The notes under the pieces are model-generated. The model searched no databases. It had not been told where the DNA came from and saw only the letters and a list, made by a program, of their open reading frames with translations. Shown here piece after piece: positions 35,449 through 43,263 of a stretch of 64,000 bases of DNA. This stretch comes from Paracoccus onubensis (GTDB taxonomy: Bacteria > Pseudomonadota > Alphaproteobacteria > Rhodobacterales > Rhodobacteraceae). The number at the start of each line of letters is the position of its first letter. Within the stretch, counting starts at the first letter, position 1. The stretch is from NCBI RefSeq assembly GCF_003591515.1, contig NZ_QZCG01000014.1, forward strand, positions 62,001 to 126,000, in the 5' to 3' direction. A program made the translations under genes and the position numbers.

Positions 35449-37190
35449 CAATGACTGTCCTTTCCGACCGGATTGCCCCTGCATCCTTTCAGGAAATCAA
35501 GATCGGCGCCGGTATCCGCGCCGGTGACATGCTGCTGATGCAGCCATTCATAGCCGCTGGCGGGCCGTTCATGCATGGGCTGCCATTCCGCCAGTCGCGC
35601 GGCCAATTCATCATCGCTGATCTCGAGATGCAGGCGGCGGTTCGGCACGTCCAGTTCGATCATGTCACCATCCCGCACGACGGCCAAAGCGCCGCCCGCC
35701 GCCGCCTCGGGGCTGGTATGCAGAACCACGGTGCCATAGGCGGTGCCCGACATGCGTGCATCGGATATCCGCACCATATCGGTGATGCCTTTTTTCAGCA
35801 CCTTGGGCGGCAGGCCCATATTCCCGACCTCGGCCATGCCCGGATAGCCTTTCGGCCCGCAATTCTTCAGCACCATGATGCAGGTTTCGTCGATATCGAG
35901 GCCGTCGTCGTTTATCTTCGCCTTGTAATCGTCGATATCCTCAAACACGACAGCGCGCCCCCGATGGTTCAGCAGATGCGGACTGGCCGCCGAGGGTTTC
36001 AGTACCGCCCCTGACGGAGCAAGATTTCCACGCAGAACCGCAATGCCGCCCTGTGGCGTCAGGGCTCTTTCAGCGGGCAGAATGACGTCTTCGTTATGGT
36101 TGACGACATCCTTCACCTCGTCCCACATCGTCAACCCCGAGACGGTCAGGGCATCCTTGTGCAGCAGACCCGCCTCGCCCAGCCGCTTGATGACGACCGG
36201 CAGACCCCCGGCATAGAAGAATTCCTCCATCAGATATTCGCCAGATGGCATCAGATTCACGATGGTCGGCACATCGCGCCCGCAACGATCCCAGTCATCC
36301 AGCGTCACATCCGCGCCGACCCGTCCCGCAAGCGCCAGCAGATGCACAACCGCATTGGTCGATCCACCGATTGCGCCATTGGTGCGGATCGCGTTCTCGA
36401 ATGCCTGTTTGGTCAGGATATCCGAGGGCTTCAGATCGTCCTTGACCATCTGCACGATCCGTCGCCCGGAAAGCTGCGCCATGACACGGCGGCGGCTATC
36501 CACGGCCGGGATCGCCGCATTACCCGAAAGCGCCATTCCCAGTGCCTCGGCCATGCTGGCCATGGTCGAGGCCGTGCCCATCGTGTTGCAGGTGCCGGAT
36601 GACCGAGACATGGATTGCTCGGCCTCCAGAAACTCTTCCTGCGTCATCTCGCCCGCCTTCACGGCTTCCGAGAATTTCCACAGATGGGTGCCCGAACCCA
36701 CTCGCTCGCCCCGGAAATAGCCGTTCAGCATCGGCCCGCCGGTCACGACAATGGACGGAATATCAGTCGAGGCCGCCGCCATCATCAGGCTTGGCGTGGT
36801 CTTGTCGCAACCGACAAGCAGCACCGCGCCATCCATCGGCTGACCGCGAATGGTTTCCTCGATAGCAAGGGCGGCCAGATTGCGGAACATCATTGCCGTA
36901 GGACGGAATGTGTTTTCCGAGGCCGAGAAAACCGGCACCTCGACCGGGAAACCGCCGGCTTCCCAGACACCCGCCTTCACCTTCTCGGCCAGTTCGCGCA
37001 GATGCCCGTTGCAGGGCGTCAGGTCCGACCATGTATTCAGGATGCCGATGATCGGACGCCCGTCGAACAGATCATGCGGATAGCCCTGATTTTTCAGCCA
37101 GCCGCGGTGATAGATCGTATCGCGGCTATTGCCGCCATACCACTCCTGCGAACGCAGTCTGCGGGGCCAGGATGCGGGGTTAAAGCTCAT
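35448..37190 (-). CDS. L-arabinonate/D-galactonate dehydratase (IlvD/Edd family)
   Basis: A 580-residue iron-sulfur dehydratase. Cluster ligands are Cys60 (TPCNGHL), Cys128 (VGCDKTTP) and Cys201 (GTCNTMGTAS), the spacing of [2Fe-2S] sugar-acid dehydratases. The N-terminus (RLRSQEWYGGNSRDTIYHRG) matches the L-arabinonate dehydratase subgroup rather than IlvD. It converts the sugar acid to its 2-keto-3-deoxy form; members of this subgroup are known to accept both L-arabinonate and D-galactonate. It starts 9 bp after gguC. Confidence 0.9.
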   Translation of the reverse strand: MSFNPASWPRRLRSQEWYGGNSRDTIYHRGWLKNQGYPHDLFDGRPIIGILNTWSDLTPCNGHLRELAEKVKAGVWEAGGFPVEVPVFSASENTFRPTAMMFRNLAALAIEETIRGQPMDGAVLLVGCDKTTPSLMMAAASTDIPSIVVTGGPMLNGYFRGERVGSGTHLWKFSEAVKAGEMTQEEFLEAEQSMSRSSGTCNTMGTASTMASMAEALGMALSGNAAIPAVDSRRRVMAQLSGRRIVQMVKDDLKPSDILTKQAFENAIRTNGAIGGSTNAVVHLLALAGRVGADVTLDDWDRCGRDVPTIVNLMPSGEYLMEEFFYAGGLPVVIKRLGEAGLLHKDALTVSGLTMWDEVKDVVNHNEDVILPAERALTPQGGIAVLRGNLAPSGAVLKPSAASPHLLNHRGRAVVFEDIDDYKAKINDDGLDIDETCIMVLKNCGPKGYPGMAEVGNMGLPPKVLKKGITDMVRISDARMSGTAYGTVVLHTSPEAAAGGALAVVRDGDMIELDVPNRRLHLEISDDELAARLAEWQPMHERPASGYEWLHQQHVTGADTGADLDFLKGCRGNPVGKDSH

Positions 37191-37199
37191 GACAGGCCC

Positions 37200-38183
37200 T
37201 TAAAGCGTTTCGATATGGACAGGACCGGCGGCGGAAATTTGCAGCGGATTGCGAAGCGGCAGGCCGAAAGGCGCACTGCTGATCTCGAATATGTCGCCGG
37301 GCTGGGCCGATATGCCATCCGCAAAGGAAATCGTCGCGGTTCCGAAGAAATGCACATGCACGTCGCCCGGTTGCCGGAACAGATCGTATTTGAAGTGATG
37401 ATGCTCCAGATTGGCGATACTGTGCGACATATTCGCCTCGCCCGACAGGAACGGTTTTTCCCAGATCGCCGCGCCGTCACGCAGAACCCGGCACTCGCCA
37501 TCGATATGATCAGGCAGATCGCCGATCAGGATTTCGGGGCCGAAACTTGCCGGGCGCAGCTTGGAATGCGCCAGCCACAGATAATTGCCACGCTCGGTCA
37601 CATGGTCGGAAAACTCGTTCGCAAGCGCAAAGCCCAGCCGGAACGGCCGGCCGTCGGGCGCGACGATATAAAGCCCTGCAAGCTCGGGCTCTTCGCCGGC
37701 GTCCAACGCGAATTCCGGAGAAAGCAGCGCCGCCCCGGGCGCGGTCGCCGCATGACCATTGCCCTTGTAGAACCATTCGGGCTGCACACCGGCCACGCCA
37801 TTGGCGGGTTTTCCACCCTCCACGCCCATGCGGAACATCTTCATGCTGTCGGTCAATGCGTCCGGATCGACGCCATGATGCATCGAATCCCGCGCCGAGG
37901 CAGAGCCGGTATGGGTCAGCCCCGTCCCGGTCAGATGCATATGGGTGGGATCGGGATGATCCAGCGGCAGAAGCACGCGCCCCTCGGACAAGGCGGCGGC
38001 AAGATCGACCGGCCCGCCCAGGCCACGCGCGGCGATTTCCTCGCTTAGCGCGTGACCAGCGGCGATTGCCGCCAGCGCGAGGTCATAGGTGCTGGCCGTA
38101 TCCCGGACGACATGCGCCCTCTCGCCCTCGCGCAGAACGACTGCGCGTGTTCCATCGTTCAGGCGGATCTGGGACAGGTGCAT
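37200..38183 (-). CDS. gguC: GguC/AraD1 family protein (fumarylacetoacetase-like fold)
   Basis: A 327-residue protein with the FAH-type fold: metal-ligand acidic residues appear around GFALANEFSDHVTERGNY and PEILIGDLP. The TGTGLTHTGSASARDSMHH stretch is distinctive for GguC/AraD1. It is always found with the ChvE-GguAB transporter. A role in L-2-keto-3-deoxyarabonate dehydration has been proposed for the family and suits this operon; that is inference here. It starts 3 bp after gguB. Confidence 0.85.
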   Translation of the reverse strand: MHLSQIRLNDGTRAVVLREGERAHVVRDTASTYDLALAAIAAGHALSEEIAARGLGGPVDLAAALSEGRVLLPLDHPDPTHMHLTGTGLTHTGSASARDSMHHGVDPDALTDSMKMFRMGVEGGKPANGVAGVQPEWFYKGNGHAATAPGAALLSPEFALDAGEEPELAGLYIVAPDGRPFRLGFALANEFSDHVTERGNYLWLAHSKLRPASFGPEILIGDLPDHIDGECRVLRDGAAIWEKPFLSGEANMSHSIANLEHHHFKYDLFRQPGDVHVHFFGTATISFADGISAQPGDIFEISSAPFGLPLRNPLQISAAGPVHIETL

Positions 38184-38186
38184 GTT

Positions 38187-39368
38187 TCAGCCCTCTTTGT
38201 TCTTGTTGTAGACGTCGAAGAATACCGCGGCGAGAAGCACCAGCCCCTTGATCACCTGCTGATAATCGATGCCGATGCCAAGGATCGACATGCCGTTATT
38301 CATGACACCCATAATAAACGCCCCGACCACCGCGCCGACGATCTTGCCCGAACCGCCCGCCATGGAGGCGCCGCCGATAAAGACCGCGGCGATCACGTCG
38401 AGTTCGACGGCGAAGCCCGCCTTGGGCGTGGCCGTATTCAGCCGCGCGGCATAGACCAGCCCTGCAAGCGCCGCCAGCAATCCCATATTGACGAAGGTCA
38501 GGAAGGTCAGCCGCTCGGTCCGTATCCCCGACAGTTTCGCGGCCTTCGCATTGCCGCCCACGGCATAGATGCGCCGCCCCATGGTCGTGCGTTCCGACAG
38601 GAAAACATAGATGACCGTCAGGACCACCATCAGCATCAGCACATTCGGCAGGCCCCGGAACCAGGCCAGTTTCCAGGTCACGAAAAGCAGCGCGAAAGAG
38701 ATGATCGCGTTACGCAGGAGGAACAATCCCCAAGGCTCATCCTCGATCCCATAGCGCGCATTGCGGGCGCGGTTGCGCAGCGCAAGCCAGATCAGCACGA
38801 GAACGGTCGTCACACCAACCGCAATGGCAAGGATATTGGGCTTGTCCGGGCCGAAAAGATCGGGAATGAACCCGGTCGAGATCATCTGGAAATTACGCGG
38901 GAAGGGGCCGATGGATTGCCCGGCAAGCAGCCACAGGGACAATCCCCGGAAAACCAGCATCCCCGCCAGCGTCACGATGAATGACGGAATTTTCCAATAG
39001 GCGACGAAATAGCCCTGCACCGCGCCAATCGCGGCACCCACCGCAAGGCAGACGATCATCGCCACACCCACGGGCAGCTTCATGCTGACCACCATGACAG
39101 CGGCCAATGCACCGATGAAGCCCATGACCGACCCGACCGACAGGTCGATATTGCCGCCCACGATCACCAGAAGCATGCCCAGCGCCATGATGATGATATA
39201 GCTGTTCTGCAGGAACAGGTTGGTGATATTGACCGGCCGCAGCAATGTGCCCCCGGTCACGATTTCGAAGAACAGCATGATCGCGATCAGGGCAAAGAGC
39301 AGCCCGTATTCGCGGATATGCCTGGAAATGTAACTGCCGATCCCCGGCGCCTTGCTGGCCTGTTCCAT
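38187..39368 (-). CDS. gguB: Sugar ABC transporter permease GguB
   Basis: A 393-residue inner-membrane permease of the RbsC/XylH family, with about ten membrane segments and the NIDLSVGSVMGFIGALAAV signature at about residues 72-90. GGASMAGGSGKIVGA marks the conserved cytoplasmic loop. The start at 39368 gives the short polar N-terminus MEQASKAPG; longer frames overlap gguA. It works with GguA and ChvE to import galactose, arabinose and related sugars. Confidence 0.93.
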   Translation of the reverse strand: MEQASKAPGIGSYISRHIREYGLLFALIAIMLFFEIVTGGTLLRPVNITNLFLQNSYIIIMALGMLLVIVGGNIDLSVGSVMGFIGALAAVMVVSMKLPVGVAMIVCLAVGAAIGAVQGYFVAYWKIPSFIVTLAGMLVFRGLSLWLLAGQSIGPFPRNFQMISTGFIPDLFGPDKPNILAIAVGVTTVLVLIWLALRNRARNARYGIEDEPWGLFLLRNAIISFALLFVTWKLAWFRGLPNVLMLMVVLTVIYVFLSERTTMGRRIYAVGGNAKAAKLSGIRTERLTFLTFVNMGLLAALAGLVYAARLNTATPKAGFAVELDVIAAVFIGGASMAGGSGKIVGAVVGAFIMGVMNNGMSILGIGIDYQQVIKGLVLLAAVFFDVYNKNKEG

Positions 39369-39373
39369 ATTTC

Positions 39374-40894
39374 CTACTCCCTGACGATCAGCGACATGAT
39401 CCGCTCTTGCGAGGCGTCTTCTGCATGCAGTTCGCCCACGAATCTGCCCTCGTTCATGACATAGATCCGGTCGCACATGCCCAGCAGTTCGGGCATTTCC
39501 GACGAGATCATGATCACGGCTTTGCCCGCAGCGCTCAGATCGTTGATAATATTGTAGATTTCATATTTCGCGCCGACATCGATCCCCCGCGTCGGCTCGT
39601 CCAGGATCAGCAGTTCCGGCTCGGTGAACAGCCATTTGGCCAGGACGACCTTCTGCTGATTTCCGCCCGACAGGTTCATGACCTTCTGGAACACACCCGG
39701 CGTGCGGATGTTCAACGCGGCACGATATTTCTCGGCGACTGCGGTTTCGCGGTTCTCATCGACGATGCCGCCATTCGCAACCCCGTCCAGATTTGCAAGG
39801 ATGGTATTGCGGCGGATGGTTTCCTCGAGGATCAGGCCAAGCGTCTTGCGATCCTCGGTCACATAGGCGAGCCCGGCGGCGATCGCCTTGTCCACAGTGG
39901 ACAGGTCCACCGGCTTTCCATGCATGAGCGCCTGCCCGGAAATATTCCGCCCATAGCTGCGCCCGAATACGCTCATCGCAAGCTCGGTCCGGCCTGCACC
40001 CATCAGCCCGGCAATGCCGACCACCTCTCCGGCCCTGACCTCCATTGACAGATCCCGGATCATCTGACGGTCGGCATGAAGTGGGTGAAAGACGTTCCAG
40101 TCCTTCAGTTCAAGCACGATCTCGCCCGCGCGTCGCTCGCGATCGGGATAACGGTTCGCCATGTCGCGCCCGACCATATCGCGGACGATCCTGTCCTCGG
40201 TCAAATCGCCCTGCCGGGCATCGATGGTCGAAATCGTCGCGCCGTCGCGGATCACGGTGACACTGTCGGCGATCTTGCGTACCTCGTTCAGCTTGTGGCT
40301 GATGATGATCGAGGTGACGCCCTGCCCCTTCAGTTCCAGCAGAAGATCCAGCAGCGCCTGACTGTCCGATTCCGACAGCGCGGCTGTCGGCTCGTCCAGG
40401 ATCAGCAGGCGCACATTTTTGGACAGGGCCTTGGCGATCTCGACAAGCTGCTGCTTGCCCACGCCGAGACTGTCCACCTTCACGCCCGGAGGCTCGCGCA
40501 GGCCGACCTTGGCCAGAAGCCCCTCGGTCTGCCGGAACGTCTCGCGCCAGTTGACGACGCCATTCGCCGCGCGCTCATTGCCCAGAAAGATATTCTCGGC
40601 GATCGACAGAAGCGGAACCAGTGCCAGCTCCTGATGGATGATGATGATGCCCAGTTCCTCGCTTTCGCGGATATCGCGAAATTCGGCGGGCTTGCCGTCA
40701 TAGCTGATCTCGCCGTCATAGCTGCCGGCCGGATAGACCCCGGAAAGCACCTTCATCAGCGTTGATTTTCCTGCGCCGTTTTCGCCGCAGATCGCGTGTA
40801 TCTCTCCTTCGCGGACGGTCAGACTGACATTGTCCAATGCCCTGACGCCCGGAAAGGTCTTGGTGATGTTGCGCATTTCCAAAAGCGCGGTCAT
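39374..40894 (-). CDS. gguA: Sugar ABC transporter ATP-binding protein GguA
   Basis: A 506-residue double ABC ATPase. The first half has Walker A GENGAGKST and LLILDEPTAAL; its signature (DSLGVGKQQLVEIAKAL) lacks the canonical LSGGQ, which is usual in this family. The second half has a degenerate Walker A (GLMGAGRTEL), signature LSGGNQQKV and LLILDEPTRGIDVG. It energises uptake through GguB. It lies 87 bp after chvE, across a hairpin. Confidence 0.94.
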   Translation of the reverse strand: MTALLEMRNITKTFPGVRALDNVSLTVREGEIHAICGENGAGKSTLMKVLSGVYPAGSYDGEISYDGKPAEFRDIRESEELGIIIIHQELALVPLLSIAENIFLGNERAANGVVNWRETFRQTEGLLAKVGLREPPGVKVDSLGVGKQQLVEIAKALSKNVRLLILDEPTAALSESDSQALLDLLLELKGQGVTSIIISHKLNEVRKIADSVTVIRDGATISTIDARQGDLTEDRIVRDMVGRDMANRYPDRERRAGEIVLELKDWNVFHPLHADRQMIRDLSMEVRAGEVVGIAGLMGAGRTELAMSVFGRSYGRNISGQALMHGKPVDLSTVDKAIAAGLAYVTEDRKTLGLILEETIRRNTILANLDGVANGGIVDENRETAVAEKYRAALNIRTPGVFQKVMNLSGGNQQKVVLAKWLFTEPELLILDEPTRGIDVGAKYEIYNIINDLSAAGKAVIMISSEMPELLGMCDRIYVMNEGRFVGELHAEDASQERIMSLIVRE

Positions 40895-40923
40895 GCCTTC
40901 ACTCCGGTGCTGGCTGTACCTGC

Positions 40924-40956
40924 GCAGGCCGCCCGCCCGGAAAGGGGGCGGCCTGC
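40924..40956. promoter_or_regulatory. Intercistronic hairpin between chvE and gguA
   Basis: Perfect 11-bp arms (GCAGGCCGCCC 40924-40934, GGGCGGCCTGC 40946-40956) around an 11-nt loop, 26 bp after the chvE stop. There is no T run on the minus strand. As at pstS-pstC, it probably stabilises the binding-protein message and lowers downstream expression. Confidence 0.65.
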
Positions 40957-40981
40957 AATGGCTTCTTTCCGCAGATCGGGA

Positions 40982-42037
40982 TTATTTCAGCTGGTCTTCG
41001 GTGTAATAGCCCGAACCGATCAGGACCTCTTCCCAGTTCGATCCATCCACTGCCACCGGCTCCAGCAGATAGGAAGGCACGACCTTGACGCCGTTGTCAT
41101 AGGTCTCGGTGTCGTTGATCTCGGGCTCTTCACCCTCCAGCATCGCATTCACCATGTCGACGGTGACTTCGGCCAGCTTGCGGGTATCCTTGAAGATCGT
41201 CGCATATTGCTCGCCCGCGATGATCGACTTGACCGACTGCACCTCGGAATCCTGACCGCTGACGATCGGCATCGGCAGATCGCCCGAACCGTAGCCGACG
41301 CCTTTCAGCGAGGACAGGATACCGATGGACAGGCCGTCATAAGGCGACAGCACGCCATGCACTTCCTTGTCGGTATAGTTGGCCGACAGCAGGTTATCCA
41401 TCCGCGACTGCGCGGTCGCCGGATCCCAGCGAAGCGTCCCCACCGTGTCCATGCCCATCTGACCGGACGGAATGACGATCTCGCCCGAGTCGATCATCGG
41501 CTGCAATACCGACATCGCGCCATCATAGAAGAAATAGGCATTGTTGTCGTCCGGGCTTCCGCCGAACAATTCGACATTCCACGGCTTCACATCGGGAAAA
41601 CGTTCCTTGAGGCCCTGCACCACCGTGTTGGCCTGTTGCACGCCGACCTGAAAATTGTCGAAGGTCGCGTAATAGTCGACATCGGGCGTATCGCGGATCA
41701 GGCGGTCATAGGCGATCACCTTGATATCGGCGGCCGCCGCATTCGCCAATGCGTTCGACAGCGTGGTGCCGTCGATGGCGGCGATGACCAGCACGTCGAC
41801 GCCCTTGGTGATCATGTTCTCGACCTGGGCAAGCTGATTCGGAATATCGTCCTCGGCATATTGCAGGTCGGTCTCGTATCCGGCCTCCTGGAACTGCTTG
41901 ACCATGTTGTTTCCATCGTCGATCCAGCGCGCGGATGACTTGGTGGGCATGGCGATGCCGATTGTTTCAGCCATGGCCCCGAACGCAAACCCGGACATGC
42001 CAAGCGACAGCGCAACCGCTGCGATCTTGAATTTCAT
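40982..42037 (-). CDS. chvE: Periplasmic sugar-binding protein ChvE
   Basis: A 351-residue secreted protein with a signal peptide ending about residue 23 (GFAFGAMAET). TIGIAMPTKSSARWIDDGNNMV and AYDRLIRDTPDVDYYATFDN match the ChvE/multiple-sugar-binding family, which binds D-galactose, L-arabinose and D-glucose among others. AGGGAGG precedes the ATG. It is the first gene of the eleven-gene operon (chvE to dgoA). In Agrobacterium ChvE also signals to VirA; no such partner is seen here. Confidence 0.94.
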   Translation of the reverse strand: MKFKIAAVALSLGMSGFAFGAMAETIGIAMPTKSSARWIDDGNNMVKQFQEAGYETDLQYAEDDIPNQLAQVENMITKGVDVLVIAAIDGTTLSNALANAAAADIKVIAYDRLIRDTPDVDYYATFDNFQVGVQQANTVVQGLKERFPDVKPWNVELFGGSPDDNNAYFFYDGAMSVLQPMIDSGEIVIPSGQMGMDTVGTLRWDPATAQSRMDNLLSANYTDKEVHGVLSPYDGLSIGILSSLKGVGYGSGDLPMPIVSGQDSEVQSVKSIIAGEQYATIFKDTRKLAEVTVDMVNAMLEGEEPEINDTETYDNGVKVVPSYLLEPVAVDGSNWEEVLIGSGYYTEDQLK

Positions 42038-42171
42038 GGTAACCTCCCTGATTGGCAGACTTCTTTATCTGACAAAATGACCGCCGGAAATCGCGGTACA
42101 CGGATTGCTTTACCAAAACGTCGTCTTGACTGTAAAATGCCAAAACCTGCAATCCACATACCTTGTTTGAT
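42038..42171. promoter_or_regulatory. Divergent promoter region of chvE and gbpR
   Basis: A 134-bp gap between divergent starts, less GC-rich than its surroundings. TTGACT (42125-42130) could be a -35 for gbpR. GATAT-GTC-ATATC (42169-42181) is a small palindrome across the gbpR start. In related systems GbpR binds between the two genes and activates chvE with galactose or arabinose; the exact site cannot be fixed from sequence alone. Confidence 0.5.
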
Positions 42172-43119
42172 ATGTCATATCCCAACACCCACTCACTCCT
42201 GAAACCTGTCCAGCTGCGCCTGATTCAAGAGATCGCGCAGCACGGACAGCTTCAGATGGCCTCTGAAGCCTGTGGCATGACCCAGCCGGCGGCCTCGCGC
42301 ATGCTTGCGGGTATCGAGCAGAAGATCGGCGCCAGACTGTTCCTGCGGCAACCCAAGGGCATGGAGCCGACCGAGATCGGGCTTTCGGTCCTGCGACGCG
42401 CGCAGGCCATCCTGCGGGAATATGGCAGCATGGCCAGCGATATCCGGGAAATGAAAGGCGGCGAGGCGGGATCGGTCCGGATCGGCGCGGTGACCGGCCC
42501 GGCCGTCGACATCGTGGTCTCGGCCATCCGCGAGGTGAAGGCGACATCACCCAAGGCCGAAATCACCGTCGACGTGCAGCCGTCGCGCGAATTGCTGACA
42601 TATCTGGCCGCGGGCGAAATGGATCTGGCGCTTGCCCGCATCCTGCCCGAATTCGACAGCAAGGATTTCAACATTCGTGAAATGTCGGGCGAAAGGGTCC
42701 GGTTTCTGGTCCGGGCAGGTCATCCGATGACACGGCATGACCCGGTCACGCTGACGCAGCTTCTGGAATATGAATGGATCATGCAGACCCGCGGCGCCCC
42801 GATACGCGAGGCCACTCTGGCGGCATTTGCAGGCGTCGGGATCCCGGAACCCACACGGGTCGTGAACAGCGCGTCGCTGCTGTTCACGATCGCCTATCTG
42901 TCAAATAGCGACGCGGTTTCGCCGCTATCCGAAGAACTGGCCCGGATGCTGACCCATCCGCCCATCAATGCGGGTTTCTCGGTGCTGCGGACGCCGCATG
43001 ACATCCGCGTCTCGCCCTATTACTTGCTGAGCCTGCGCCGCCGCGTACTGACCCCGCTGGCCCAAAGGCTTCAAAGCACCATTATCCGCCTTTCCGACAA
43101 GCGCCCGGGATCTGGCTAG
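42172..43119 (+). CDS. gbpR: GbpR, LysR-type regulator of the chvE sugar operon
   Basis: A 315-residue LysR regulator. The helix-turn-helix covers about residues 22-42 (QMASEACGMTQPAASRMLAG) with the effector domain from about residue 95. Divergence from chvE and the MTQPAASRML helix match GbpR of Agrobacterium and Azospirillum. A TTG at 42163 is an alternative start adding three residues. The gene ends GSG-TAG, and that TAG is the end of repeat copy D. It should activate the galactose/arabinose operon. Confidence 0.9.
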   Translation: MSYPNTHSLLKPVQLRLIQEIAQHGQLQMASEACGMTQPAASRMLAGIEQKIGARLFLRQPKGMEPTEIGLSVLRRAQAILREYGSMASDIREMKGGEAGSVRIGAVTGPAVDIVVSAIREVKATSPKAEITVDVQPSRELLTYLAAGEMDLALARILPEFDSKDFNIREMSGERVRFLVRAGHPMTRHDPVTLTQLLEYEWIMQTRGAPIREATLAAFAGVGIPEPTRVVNSASLLFTIAYLSNSDAVSPLSEELARMLTHPPINAGFSVLRTPHDIRVSPYYLLSLRRRVLTPLAQRLQSTIIRLSDKRPGSG

Positions 43120-43251
43120 AGCATCCCCGGCGTGACCGCAGCCACCGAATTATCTGCGGCCCGCTAATGGTTGGGGGCGCTGTCTCGTCGCCGGGTGGTT
43201 TTCGAACCAGTGGCGTACCACCCGCCCCCGGGATATTTGGGTGAAGAAGAA
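43117..43251. repeat. Dispersed hairpin repeat, copy D (second subtype)
   Basis: Starts with TAGAGCATCC at the gbpR stop codon. The middle differs from B, C and F: GTCGCCGGGTGGTTTTCGAA is followed by CCAGTGGCG and CCACCCGCC, forming a nested hairpin. The core is CCCCCGGGATATTTGGGTG followed by AAGAAGAAG. It fills the gap between convergent gbpR and the RND permease gene. It shares its middle with copy E only. Confidence 0.75.
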
Positions 43252-43263
43252 GGCTGGTGGCGA

